From the NCBI GenBank assembly GCA_963693085.1, contig OY856409.1, positions 298,162,558 to 298,226,557 on the forward strand: 64,000 nt of DNA, read 5' to 3'. Shown piece by piece: positions 34,043-46,907 of this stretch. The translations under genes were made by a program, and so were the position numbers. How positions within the stretch are numbered: the first letter of the stretch is position 1; each line of letters begins with the position of its first letter. The notes below the pieces were generated by a model, which was not told where the DNA came from, ran no database searches, and saw nothing but the letters and a program-made list of their open reading frames with translations. Source of the DNA: Alisma plantago-aquatica (Eukaryota; Streptophyta; Magnoliopsida; Alismatales; Alismataceae).

Positions 34043-36163
34043 CATCCTTCCCTCCTCATAAGAAATTTCATCCCCGAAATTCAACCAAGATCATAGTTAA
34101 GAGTCAAAGCCAAAATATATGGAGTCTAGGTATCCAATCATAGTTGTCAAGTCATTCCCCACAATAGGGTGTACACTTAAGTTATCATCATTAAAGGTGT
34201 ACTCATCTCATCTATGTACATATTACTTTGTACTATAATATTGTAGTACGACATCATCACAACATTAGGGTTTACCTATCCCTTAGTGTCCACAAATTAG
34301 GGTTTTTTTGTTCATATCTTTATATGAGACCAAGGGGTGGCATCAAAATCTATTTTATCAATTTTGAAATGAATATATGCATGGTCACAACTTCAAGAAA
34401 GACTATCATCAAGTGTGTATCTTATCTTTATAGTAGATTTCATGCATGTTTTTGCCTTCCCCAACATTTCTACTAACTCTAATCAATTATGTTATTTTTT
34501 TCAATTTGAATCTAAAATTAAACAATTTATTCATCATGTTTATTCAAGTTATGACTCCAAGATCATCGACATATCGAGTTAATCATTTTTTTTCATTCAG
34601 GGTATGAGATTAGTCATATTACCCCTAACTATTCAATCTAAGATCTATGCATCACCGTATCGAGTTCATGATTTCAAAACTACATCTTCATGTATGGTTT
34701 GATTTCATACTAGGTCTAGATTATGAGTGTGACTTATTGGGCATATATCAAGTTTTAAACGTAATTGAGATTATTTCATGCATCAAGCATCATATGAGGG
34801 ACACCATTATCATCAATATTGAGGTTTTGTAACTTTCTCACTTGTATCTAGAAAGAGCTTCACAATCTCAAGCCACTCAAGCTAAGACATATATGTGTCC
34901 AAAAAGACATGTTAACCACAATCTTCTACATGTAACACAAATTTCTACCCATCTTCTGAGAATTAAGGGTAACCACTAGATTCCATTATATATAATCACT
35001 AACCCGACTATGAGGCTTGTCATGGATATCACACAACATGTACATCATCTTAGGGTCTTGGGACACCTCCCTCACCTATGTAGCAAGCATCAAATTTCAA
35101 TTGCCTCTTTCTCTAGGGTTAGATCTTTCAATCAGATATCTGGGGTTCGACATTTTCAAGGGACCATAAACTTGGAGACTTATCTCATATACTTAGAAGT
35201 ATTCTAGATAGGGACTCATCATCATGTATTTCATCATTCATATTCTCAATATTTTAAATATTCTGGAGTTTAGGTACTCTGACCTTCTCCCGTGACGAGT
35301 TGACTCATATCAAGAGGTCATAGTTTCTCTATGTACCATACTAGAGGTCCTTCTTTGTGAAGAGATTGAGGCCCATGTTGGTCCTAAATCATATATCATA
35401 TATCATATATCAACATATACAAGACTAGGTACAAGCAAGCATGCCAACCCACCATCTATGTTTAGCACATGAACCAAGTCATATGTATCAACAAGGTGCT
35501 AGGTCTAGCTAGGGATGCATGGTCAAACTCATTTCATATCATCAAACTACTTGGCCCTCTCAAGGACAAACTTGGGTCTTATCAACATCAACATCATCAA
35601 CAATATCATCTTCAACATCATCTTAGGTTATCTAGGTTACTCACTGGCATAACCTATATCATGGCTCTAGACAACTCTAGAGATTATCACTATCATATAA
35701 ACTCTCTCATCTAGACTTGATGTTACATCTCTTTCTCCTAGGTTGCATGGAAACTCACTACTTTTCTGCGTGTGGTAACATTTTTCATATGTACATATAA
35801 TAATACTTGAAATATGTTTTCTCCAACGTTTAAACAGGCGATGAAAACCACCATACTCCATCTGAATAAAACCAAAGCCAAAATGAGTTACCTCACTCAT
35901 TAGGCAGTCTAGTATCATGACACCTAGAGAACTAGCAAGAACATGGTGCACACTTGTGCAGACATCCTAAGCACATGTCGGGAATCATGTCTAGGGAGGT
36001 AATTTGCACAAGTCTACACCTAGTTCTAGAAAATCTAGGTTCTAACCTAGAGGCTAAGTCAACCTAATCCACAAGGATATTTCATTAAGTTTCTAGGGTT
36101 GAGCTGTAGGGTGAGTTTAGTTTGTGTTTCATGTGAGCAATGTTTGGTGTAGTTATCTTTCAT
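34043..36163 (-). other. Interior of element E: no coding sequence
   Basis: 2.1 kb with no recognisable gag or pol on either strand. At the left is a purine tract on minus (GAGGAGGGAAGGATG, 34043-34057) preceded by GGGGATGAAATTTC, typical of chromovirus 3' ends. Low-complexity CAT/ATCAAC runs occur at about 35580-35625 and an ATATC microsatellite at about 35388-35410. Confidence 0.75.
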
Positions 36164-36175
36164 GCTCTGATACCA
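36164..36175 (-). other. Primer binding site of element E (initiator tRNA-Met)
   Basis: TGGTATCAGAGC on minus, 2 nt inside the 5' LTR end. A perfect match to the widely used plant Met-type site. Confidence 0.85.
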
Positions 36176-36177
36176 TC

Positions 36178-36887
36178 TATCATAGAATCAGAATCCCATT
36201 CCCATGAACCAAACATATGCCAAAGGCAACATGCGGAAGCATAAAGCTTAGCACACATGAACATATAACAAGATAAAGGAACCAACACCGTCTCAACATT
36301 CAACAAGTATAAATTATACAAAATGCATTATATTCATGAATTTAGTTACATATTTCCAGAGTCAAGGTACAAGTCATTTATGTTCATTAAATCTGGATTT
36401 TACAACAAGTACACCTAGCATAGCTCACCGAGCCCATCAACCTTCTAGCCATCTCTGAACCTAAAAACAAAATATGAGAAACAAGTCAACACACGAGGTG
36501 TTGAGTATGGGGCAGAAAGATACATATATGTATAAGCTTTGCATAATTTGAACAGATTTCAAGACTAAACAAACAAGAATAAACATGTTAACTATTTAAC
36601 AAATGTAAAACCATATTTTATGTCATTTCACTCCATTATACCAACAATATCAAGCATGTTTAAGGCCTTTGACCATCTTCCCATCAGAAGGGTCCATAAG
36701 GGTTACAAAAATTAGCTAACCCTTTTATACAGAGGGACCTCAAGGCATAGCCAAGAGCTAACCATTTATCACCAATATTATAATGGAGTTCTATATATAT
36801 GTGTGTTCAAGTTATAAAACTGATGAGGCAAATATCAAGTAAGACATAACAATTCTACATTGCAATATTTGAGCAAGTAAACAAACA
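36178..36887 (-). repeat. 5' LTR of element E, distal part
   Basis: Aligns with 8871-9409 plus 31774-31960. Its LTR end has drifted to TGATA from the TGACA seen in the other copy. It is interrupted at 36888 by F. Confidence 0.83.
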
Positions 36888-37731
36888 TGTGACGACCGTC
36901 GCCAAACCGACAAACAATTCATTACTAATTAAGCAGAATAAACATAAGAAAATAGATTAACAAAAAATAACTAAAAATTAAAGCCATTTTTGCAAAGAGA
37001 TCCATTTCTAGGAAAACTCTGTAAGGAAGAACCAAAACCTGATATTCACATTAATCATATATTGTACATACATTGTACCATCTCTTCTCGAGGATAACAT
37101 ATAACCATTTCTTTCTCAAAACATATACATAAAGCAACAACAAACCTCGAGGCATACAAGCCAAAACCTCATATTGTTCATAAAACCAACACATACTAAT
37201 TCCAAGGACCTGAGAATACAGAGATGACACATAAGAATTCTATCTACAAGACATGACAGATAATACACTCAACCTAAGCTGTCACTACTGTCCCTGCAAC
37301 TAATGTTCTCCCTCTGTAGTACAGTCTCCACCCCCTCATGCACGTACACCTAAAAAAATGTGGATCCCATGGGGTGAGATAATTGTCCCAGCGACAGATA
37401 TAACTCTCTACCAAAAATGTTATTATCATAGTTAAATAGTATTAAACTGAGCAGAGGATAAGTAGTTTAGAACATTCTCATCTTGTAAAGCATTGCAACT
37501 ATCTATGATAGAGTAGTAAATCATCTATTCTCTTTATAAGGGATCTAAAGAACATGTATATCATTTACCCATCATACTATATCAACATCTCAAGCTTATC
37601 CTGAGATACTCATTATCATGGTATGTCATCCATGAATCATTCTCATTTCTATCTGTTGACCTTAGCCAATCTGTTAGCCAGATATTGAATTGTACTAGTC
37701 ATGTGAGTATACATCATCATATTCTATCCAG

Positions 37732-38420
37732 GCATTGGACTATGCCAATCCTATGCAAACATTCTAGGCATTGGACTATGCCAATCATGTGAAACCATTC
37801 CAGGTATTGGGTTATGACCAATCTCGTGACATTATTCTAGGCATTGGGTTATTACCAATCCTATGCAATTATTCCAGGCATTGGAATATGCTAATCCTAT
37901 GCAACTATTCCAGGCATTGGGTTATTACCAATCCTGTGCAATTATTCCAGGTATTGGGTTATTACCAATCCTATGCAATTATTCCAGGTATTGGGTTATT
38001 ACCAATCCTGTGCAATTATTCCAGGTATTGGGTTATGACCAATCCTGTGACATTATTCTAGGCATTGTGTTATTACCAATCCTATGCAATTATTCCAAGT
38101 ATTGGTTTATTACCAATCCTGCGAAATTATTCCAGGTATTGGGTTATGACCAATCCTGCGAAATTATTCCAGGCATTGAGTTATTACCAATCCTGTGCAA
38201 TTATTCCAGGTATTGGGTTATTACCAATCCTGTGACATTATTCCAGGCATTGGGTTATTACCAATCCTGTGCAATTATTCCAGGTATTGGTTATTACCAT
38301 TCCTGTGACATTATTCCAGGCATTGGGTTATTACCAATCCTATGCAATTATTCTAGGTATTGGGTTATTACCAATCCTGTGACATTATTCCAGGTATTGG
38401 GTTATTACCAATCCTGTGCA
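37732..38420 (+). repeat. 37-bp minisatellite in element F
   Basis: About 18.6 tandem copies, nearly all 37 bp, with only single-base and one 1-bp length variant. Each unit contains ATTGG-GTTATTA-CCAAT, a 5-bp stem with a 7-nt loop. Early copies (37732-37830) are more diverged. It has long open frames because the unit contains no stop codon, not because it is a gene. Confidence 0.92.
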
Positions 38421-40470
38421 TCATCACTGAATACCACATCACCTTTACTAGGTATTAAACCTTGTCCAAGCCATCATACTTATTCACATCCTTTATGTAA
38501 TTCAAGTATTCCTCTTATCTCCTTTAAGCTTATTCAAAATACTATAGCCCTTATTTGGCTATAAGAATAAAGCATGTATGATCAAGATTTCATTATTATT
38601 ATTGTATCCATTATTTATTATTATTGTGTTACTAAGTTTTCATTTCCTAGTTTATTTTGAACATTATCATTTCTTACATGAGACTTTTATAAACATCTTG
38701 TTACCTCTCACTAAGCAACAACTACTCTCATGGCTCACAAGGCCCATTACACATCTGGTCACCTCTCACTAGGAAACAACTAACCACATGGCTCACAAGG
38801 CCCATTAAACATCTTGTCACCTCATACTAGGCAACAACTATTAGGGTTAGGGTTTTCCTTTATATCCGAATATGGTTTCAAGATCATATTATGAATCTAA
38901 ACCCTAATTCACTGCTCCACACATCTAGGAGCATACATTAATGTCATAAATATTCAATCATACTTATTTATTCTCATCATTTGTAATTAAGTGATTATCA
39001 ACACAAAGTATGAGTTTCTCTCTTATCCTTACTAGGATATTGATTACATCATACTTTATTAACTTGGCTTAACCCTTTCTCAAGGTATATTAACCTACAC
39101 TTATCAAAGTGCATTAAACTCATTACATCTCAATGTAACCATTTACATGACACACTTCATGTGTTACTTATCCAAATAAATTGGATTTAAGGTGCATCAA
39201 GGTGCATCAACCTTGAAGTGCTGGATGTGATACTTTTCATGCATTGATGTATCACTTCCCTTATCACTTTTAACTTACTTAAGTTCATCAACTTATCTTG
39301 TATTAGAGTATTTCCCATCCTAATACTTTATCCACTAACTTAAAACATTTATCATGTAGTGTATTGGTCATAAGTCACATATTTGAATTGTCCAACCATC
39401 ATCAATTGATATGGACTTATCTCAGGTTGAAGCATTGTTGATATAAAGTTATCCATTATCAATCACTTTAGGTATTTCACTTATCAAGGTATTAGCCACA
39501 CCCTTACTTGGTATTATATTCATCACTCCTAAGAGTGTTTTTCCCTCACATTAAAAAAGTGTCTCAGGTTGGAGGTGTGCATATATTCACCATATTAGGT
39601 TGTAGGTGTATAAACACCACCATATCGGGCTAGAGGTGTATGAACACCATCCATATCGAGTTGGAGGTGTTTGTATGTGTGACCCAGGTCGTGCATGAAG
39701 TATTAAACCATCACCATGTCGGGCTAGAGGTGCATTCAATCACCATATCAGGTGGCTCACCATCTAGGGTTGTGTATCGGGCTACCATATCGTGCAATAA
39801 CACTTGCTATTCTTTACTCATATTAAGTTACCCAAATTAGGGTTTCATATCAACTTATAAGTATTCATTTAACCTTGTATCATGCATGGAGTCTATAATG
39901 GACTTCCTATCATGCAAGCATATCATGAAAGAATCTTGTGCAAGCATATCGTGTAAACCATATCGTGCAAGCCATACCCATATCGGGTTAGAGCTACTCG
40001 TGTATCTACTTGAACTCGATATCACATTTTCAAAGTGATACCATCTTCTTCAAGCTCTAGACCTCCATTCTAATAGTTATAGTTCATGGCAACATGTCTA
40101 AGCAACTACTAGAACTCATAATTTCATCAACTATTTCAGGAAATTTTGGAATTAAAAGTAATTCATTTAGTATAGCAATTTAGGTGATGAATAATAACAT
40201 GGTTGAGTTCAAGTTATATAACACGCCTTAAGAACAACTTCAAAGATCCAAGATCCAAAGCTCCATGTTCCTAAGGTTGAAGATGACTTATCAAAAGTCC
40301 AAGGCTGATTCAAAAATCATTCATAATCAAGGAATCACCATGGATAATCAATTGGTGAAGAAGAAAAGAAAGGAAGATCAAAAACCTAAAATCATGCTTC
40401 AATCCAAGGTTGAAGATGATCATGGCCTCACCTTAGGGTTAAGTATTGAGCTCCTTCTTGCTCTAGAACC
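38421..40470 (+). other. AT-rich part of the solo LTR F
   Basis: No gene. Short repeats of TGGAGGTGT/TAGAGGTGTA with CATATCGGG (about 39560-39780) and two copies of a CACCTC-CACTAGGCAACAAC segment (about 38700-38835) are visible. Otherwise nothing recognisable. Confidence 0.6.
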
Positions 40471-40479
40471 TTTTCATGA

Positions 40480-40760
40480 TACCCTTGTTCTCTTGGATGA
40501 TATGCCACTTCTCTTGCAAGATATGATACTCACTTGCACGATATGCCACTAAACACTTCACTCTATGGCCGATATCACCCTATATGGCCAATATCACCTA
40601 CTTGGCCGATATGCTTTTGCTATGGGCGATATACAAGGACCTATGCACGATACCACATCACTCCTGCACGATAAAAGAGCTCTATGCATGATACCTTAGT
40701 AAATTAGGGTGGTAAGGGTCGAAAACATTTCACTAAGGGGTGAAACTAGGGGTATATATA
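40480..40760 (+). promoter_or_regulatory. Motif cluster and TATA box in element F
   Basis: About ten copies of GCACGATA, GGCCGATAT and GGGCGATAT lie within 200 bp, followed by TATATATA at 40753-40760. This is the array-then-TATA order seen in the other families, but with a looser motif. Confidence 0.5.
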
Positions 40761-41671
40761 CTTGTTGCTCATGAAGGAAGGTAAAAATGAGGTGTCATCA
40801 ATTTGAGCTAGTAGGTGCCACATGTCCAGGCATGGATGACATGTGTACATGCATGCATAAACATTTATCTTGACATGTAAAATAGTTTAGGATCATTTAG
40901 GGATAAAGATTCATCCATTACGTATCCCTTTGATTAAGATATATCAATTAATTCATCACTTTATGCACAACTCGTCACAACTTTACTAAGGAAGTTGTAA
41001 CCCGACACAACTCACATCCTTGAGGTGCTTTGCATGACGTGGCCTTTTCCAAGAGTTCACAAAATGATATGAGGCTCATACTATGGCTCCTTGTCTCATA
41101 GGCACTCATATATAAGCTTTTCAACTTGATACAACTCAAGTTAAGCTTTCATATTCAACCTTTTTCTTGGTCATTTCATCACCAAGATAACCATCATTCA
41201 TAATGGAATCAAACATGGTGTCTCATTCTTTCTCTCTCATCTACATAATAATAGGAGTGAGTAGGGATACTCTAGAGGTGGTAATTTGCATATCAACCCC
41301 ACATTTTGGGTAAATTACAATTTGTACCAAAATTGGTGCACAAGGTACCAACATTGTTCATACAAGTTCAAACTTTGAATTTGGGCTTTCTACAAGCCAC
41401 CACCTTGCATCATTCTCTCTATAATGTTGCTAAAACACACGAAGCATGTTCAACATATTACATATTGCAATATAACCCCTCAACTTGGGTAAATTTCACT
41501 TTGGTCCAAAACAAAGGAACATTGCTCAAACAACATTCAATCAGGACCACACTTGGAAATAAGTGTGTCACATGATAACAAAACACCTTAGAGGATTATA
41601 TTAAAGTTCTAAGCAAATTTATCAGCCAAAACAAATAGGTTTACCTCAGAACCCAAGTCAGGGTCGTTACA

Positions 41672-43769
41672 AGAAGCATACAATACATGTCTTTTCAAGC
41701 AAGAAAGCAATATTCATATAACTAGATAATGCCCATACCTAATTCAGAGATTCAAAACCTAACTTATCCTTCATCATCTAGCCACATGCCAAACTTGATT
41801 AACAACAAGATTGTATACATGCATTAGATTCTCATCATTAACCCTAATTAGATGCATTTTATGGTTTTGGCCAAGATAGGTTCCAAGTTGCTTATTAGTA
41901 CATTGGATGACCTTATACTGATATAGAGGTCATCATGATGGTGTGGTTCGAGTTTCATGTTGTTACGACGTCCCATGCACTTTCTATGATCATTTCAAGA
42001 TATCAAGTCACATATGCACATAATTGGTCAAAAGACTCATAATAGAGCATCCTAGATCATGATTCATCAATTCAAGAGGTCCATACATAAAGATGATTTA
42101 TATCAGCAACATTGAGTCATCAGAAGCACATAACAAGATTAAGTGGGTGTCCATTAGAAACCAAATTAGCAATTTGGGGGTAAAGTTCATCATTAAAGTC
42201 CAAACTAAGCACATATGTACAAAAAGGGTCCTTTATGAACAATAGGGAGAGTAGGAACTTCATTTAGTTCAGGTATATATCACAAGTACTGATTTAAGGA
42301 TCATAGGGTAGATTGAGTAATCAAGATCCAAGTTTGCATCAAATCATAAATCCACTATACTCCAAATGCTTGAAGTATGCATCTTTTGGGAAAAGAGAGA
42401 ACAAATGATGGAATTAGTCCCTCAAATCTTATCCATTGGGTAAATATTTTTGAAAGGATCAATTTGATATATAATTTGACTATATTTAGCCTTAGGATCT
42501 GAGAGATATCAATTTTTGAAAATTAAATCAAAAACTATAGGATAATGAGTAGCATACCATGCTAATCATGTGAACGATCCCGGCCATTCATCCTTGATCC
42601 CACATCCACTCTCCTATGCATGGTCTAGCCTCTGGTCTTGGGCCAATTTTTCTTATTAGGACACTCTCACCCAAGCACTCAACCTACAACTAGCTCATCT
42701 ACTTCGCCCGACTTGTCTCCACACGCGTCTCTGTTTCCCGTGCGGGAAGAGATCAGAGACAGGGGACGGTGCCCTGACATCTCCAGTGGTCAGCGCACCC
42801 AAGCCAGTCCACGACGAAGCAGGTCGAAGGGAGATCGGGGCTCCACGAGTGCCATCCTCCCAAGTAGTGTGCGCATGACTCATCTCTGACTGTCAACACC
42901 CCTCCATGCAAACCCTGAACCATCCTATAGGAATAGAGGACTAACAAGAGAAACATCCCCATATCAAACACTGGCAGTTGGAGCACTGCCATGGCCCAAA
43001 AATTTGGATGTCCTAGGTAGTCTGGACTCTGACCACGCCATTGGGGGTACTGGTGTTCTTAAGGTTCATCCTTCTCACCACTCCAAGGCGGCAAACATGG
43101 GTAGGGTCAAGAAGGTAACTGCTGTTGGGATGTCAGTTGTAGGGGGGAGAGTTGGCGGCTGGGGGAGACTAGGGAAAAGAGTAAGGAAGCCAAAGGAAGG
43201 ATGGTTTATAAAGATCAAGTGAAGGTTTTAGGGTTTCCTTCAGTACCGTCGTGCCATTAGATTCTTGTATTTCCCAATCTAGTTGGAGGAGAAGATGACT
43301 CTCCAGTCAAACACTTCTTTCCATTTTGGGAAGAAGGAAAGAACCAGGTAAATGGGATGCGCATCTAGTATTTGGCCCAAAATGTTTATTGCCACAAAAA
43401 TCAATTAATCAAGAATAGATTAAGACAACCTTTGTAAACTTATAAGTTGGGATCTCAAGGTCCAAAAGATGTGATTCTTGAGTCGTTATATTCATATTCA
43501 AAAAATCTACCACTTGGCATATAATAGGGAGCAATTATATCACATTGAATAGGTTCAAAAATTTCTTACAAAAGGGTGATATGTTAAGAGCTAAAAACTT
43601 AGGTCCATGAGAAAATTATGTCCCAAAGGTGAAAATCAAGAATATAGTAATCAAAATGGTTCATCGACAAGTTGAGTCATCATGGAATTAAACTCATGTT
43701 GAGTGTTCTGAGTTACTAATAGAGAGAGAGAAACAGTATAATGAAGGAGAGAGAAAATTGAGGTTGTCA
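41672..43769 (-). repeat. 5' LTR of element E, proximal part
   Basis: Continues the E LTR after F and aligns with about 31960-34042. The right end TGTCA is at 43765-43769; a GAAAC follows at 43772, matching GAAAC at 8866-8870 on the other side apart from two extra bases. Confidence 0.83.
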
Positions 43770-44945
43770 TAGAAACCTAGTATCCAAGATGTATCACCAG
43801 TATGAGAAGTATGTGAAGGTTGGAGATGTTTACTAAATGAACATATCAAGTATTCCTTCCCCTTAAAGAGACGAAGAGAGAGTTAATGATGACCCTCTAA
43901 ATGTTGTTTCAAAGGACAAACAAAAGTGATTCTATAATGTTGTGTATGGTTTAGTGATAGCTGGGCAAGACCACTATCAAGAGTAGATGGTTTGTTGGTC
44001 AATAGATATGTGATGCCATGTTCCTTTAAGATAAACCTATGGTCAAACATCAATGCATAAGAGCTTGATTGGATGACATAATTCACATGACCATAATGTG
44101 GTTAGATTTATGTCATTTAGACTAACCAATGTACAAATAGAATTTATGAATTGGAGGAGCAGAGTGTTCTAGTCATGTCATACAAGTTATATCAAGCTTT
44201 CAATGATGACATGTCAAACTATTTCAAATATTGACAAAAATATGATCAATATTTCTTCAAAAACCTTAGGGTTGCCAAAGAAACAATAGTTATGAGATAA
44301 GTTGAACAAGAATGAGATGGGGTTGATTAAGTATCTTTATGGGATCATGATATGTCTTCTAAGTAGGTTGTGTTAATCCTAGTAAGGTGAAGATAGTGTT
44401 GTTGTTTCACCCCTAACAAGGTTGACTAGGAATGATGTTTCCTTGTATGGAATGACAGGTGCCAACATTAGCATTTCTTTTGATGCTGAAAAAGCACTAT
44501 CAAGTGTTCCAGTGTCAGTGTCTTTAGAAAAAAAAGATGGATACATCATCTTTTTTATGCTTCAAGGAATGGTATGGGACACAAGCCAAGATTGGTAAAA
44601 ATCCAGCGAGTATGACTTTTGAGTAATGTGTTGATACATTAGATATAATTTTAGGATGATATCTAGAATTTAAAGTTTTTAAGTTACTATTGGATTTGTA
44701 TAGGTGGCACAACAAGTTTCTATGTTCCATATTTGCAAATGTCTTCTTATGTGGGGGTTTTTGTGCTGACCCAAGATAAGATATGTATGAATTAAAAGAG
44801 AAGAACATGACCTCTATAAGAGCAATGTGATATTACCATAATATGGAAGTAACCATGTGTAATATTGAGGATGACATGCATGAGAAGTGTCCATCTATGT
44901 GTACCTTAGACTTTGGGGGTGAAATCCATGTTAGGGGTTTATGGT
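43770..44945 (+). other. Degraded sequence I, middle segment with chromovirus-like 3' end
   Basis: No open domain is visible. The last 35 bp (CTTTGGGGGTGAAATCC at 44911, then TTAGGGGTTTATGG) look like the pre-LTR end of a Tekay/Del chromovirus, followed by TGTGAGACC. I therefore read it as the decayed 3' interior of an old plus-strand element. Confidence 0.4.
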
Positions 44946-46689
44946 TGTGAGACCGCTAACCTTTCTTAAATTGTTGACCAAGCTTAATTATCATAATTGA
45001 ATTCTTATAATCTTAATCTAACCTTGTGATATTCTTTGAAATCATAAGACAAGCTTAAGTTTGAAATTTGGTCAAATTTGGACACTATTTGAGCAAGTTA
45101 TGCAATTTTATACACATTTTGAACTTTTCTACAATTTACCCAATTGAGAGGTTTTCTTTGCAATTTAACACTTTCACTATGTTCCTTGGATGTTTTGTCA
45201 TCGTTCTTGAGCTTGTTGACCCATGGGGCGCCTATTTAAACCATGGTTTGAAGGTGTTTTCCTCAAGGGTATTTTAGGGTTTACCTCTTCTTGGATGAGC
45301 TACCTTTAGTAGCTATCAACTAATGAATTATTTGATTGTCTTGGAAAATAGACAAAAGGAAATCTAAGAAGGTCTATATGGATGGTGGGGTAGCTGATTG
45401 TGTGTGTTCTTGTATATTCTTAATAGTTTAAGGCCATGGACACTTGGAAAGATACTAGAACTTCAACTTTTTCTTTTTCTTTATCTTAAAGTTTCATATA
45501 CTTATCCCTAAGCACCCAAATGAGCCATTTTCTCTCCACCACTTCCCTCCTTCTATGAACCGCATTCTCCTTATGTACTTCTATGAATTTCCTATCCAAG
45601 GAAGAAGAAAGAGGGGATCTTCTTGGAAAAAGAATCTATGGTTGCAATTGACTTCCTTTTAGGGTTTGAAAAACTTCCTTCTAGTGATCTTGACCTAAAA
45701 GAGTAAGAATACCCTTCTTTCTTCCATTTATTTCTATGTTATCATTCCTCCTACCTTTCTCCAGGCCAAAACCTTGTTGTTACATGATAGAAATTGCTCT
45801 AAAGCACTAAAACCCTACCTTTCTTGCTTCTTATGCTTAGGGTTTGCTCATTTGATGTAGAAAGGTGCTACATGGATGAGTTCATAGCTTATGCTTGGAT
45901 TTCCTACCCTACCTTCTCGTCTTTTCTTCTGTTTGGGAGTTTATCTTCTAATTAGAGGCATTTTTTTATAACTTTCTCCACGTTTATTTCTTACCATAAG
46001 CTTGCTAGCTCATGTTCTTGCTTTTAAATGATGATCCATGCACTAAAAAACTATGCTTGACTTGGATTTTGATTTTTATAATGTTTCCTATTCAAATTTC
46101 AGTTCTAAATGAACCTATGATCATGTGTACACTTTTCCTAAGGTATAATATGACTTGGATCAGGTTGGTTTGACAACATATGGTGCTAAGCACCTATCAA
46201 CCAATGGCCAATTTTTGGGTTTAAAGCCAATTTCTTCTATAAACACATGACTGTGGTACCATTGCAACAACTGATGGTGTTGTCTTCATGAAAACTGATG
46301 GTAGTGACCAAGGGTTTCAACTTACATTCACCCCTTAGGTTAGGTGTTGGCCTAATTAGAATCCTAGTGATTAACAAGTAAGTACCCCAATGATGCTATC
46401 AATCAATGGTGATATTAGTTTGATATTTGATGTTGATTAATGAATATAGTGCTAATCTAACAACCTATGGTGACTTAATGGTCATTAATGATGGTGTATC
46501 AGGTCTCCAAAATGTATGGTGAGTTAATCATATAGTTGTAGCATCCATTAAGCCTTAGACCAATGGTTTCTTGGGTCATTGGATGCTATGGTCGGGCCTA
46601 TACTGTAATTGATGGTTTTAACATATGAACTTGACCCAGTGGTCAAGATCTAATGTTTATTCCTCCACTAAAGTGGAATGATGGTTAAT
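44946..46689 (+). repeat. Probable LTR of old element I, left part
   Basis: Starts TGTGAGACC, near the TGTGACGACC start of F. It has a TATTTAAA at 45233-45240. AT-rich, no gene. D inserted at 46690; the LTR probably resumes at 58538. Confidence 0.4.
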
Positions 46690-46907
46690 TGATGAATCCA
46701 TATTCATCATGATTTCCAGTCACCTTTTTGGGACCAATTTGATTCAATACTTTCGATTTCATCTCCTAGACCTCACAAAATTCAATTTTTCTTAACTAAT
46801 TCAATTATCGATATTATTAACTAGATTTATATTGATTTTGTGCAGGTCTTGATGAGGTTCAACCATCATATGGAATTCACTCAAGATCCTCTCAACCTTG
46901 GTCTTGA

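Larger units (their letters stand above)
36888..41671 (+). mobile_element. Element F: 4.8 kb solo LTR, Tekay/chromovirus type
   Basis: Ends TGTGACGACC and GGTCGTTACA are a 10-bp inverted repeat with one mismatch, typical of Tekay-type LTRs. No gag, pol, primer site or second LTR lies between them, so it is best read as a solo LTR left by recombination. The flanks AACA and AAGA fit a 4-bp duplication with one change, judged against the empty copy at about 31950. The plus orientation is uncertain because the ends and the TATATATA (40753-40760) are palindromic. Confidence 0.72.
8871..43769 (-). mobile_element. Element E: non-coding Tekay/Del-like LTR element with two nested insertions
   Basis: On minus: 5' LTR (43769 to 36178, interrupted by F), Met-type primer site, 2.1 kb interior without coding sequence, a polypurine tract, then the 3' LTR (34042 to 8871, interrupted by C). 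After subtracting the insertions and their duplications the LTRs are 2803 and 2804 bp, which strongly supports the boundaries. The 3' interior end (GGGGATGAAATTTC before a purine run) resembles chromovirus 3' ends. With no gag or pol it is a LARD-like non-autonomous element. A GAAAC pentamer flanks it, offset by 2 bp on the right. Confidence 0.85.

Noticed and set aside
36164..36175. Possible tRNA gene remnants at primer sites
   Set aside because: Only the 12-18 nt primer-binding matches exist; no cloverleaf or A/B box surrounds them.
37732..38420. CRISPR-like look of regular short repeats
   Set aside because: The 37-bp units are directly tandem with no unique spacers, and the context is a plant retrotransposon LTR.
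37863..38564. 233-codon open frame with repeated NYSRYW/GYYQS-like peptides
   Set aside because: It lies over the 37-bp minisatellite. The unit has no stop codon, so all plus frames stay open; the peptide cycles through three frames and has no start context or relative.
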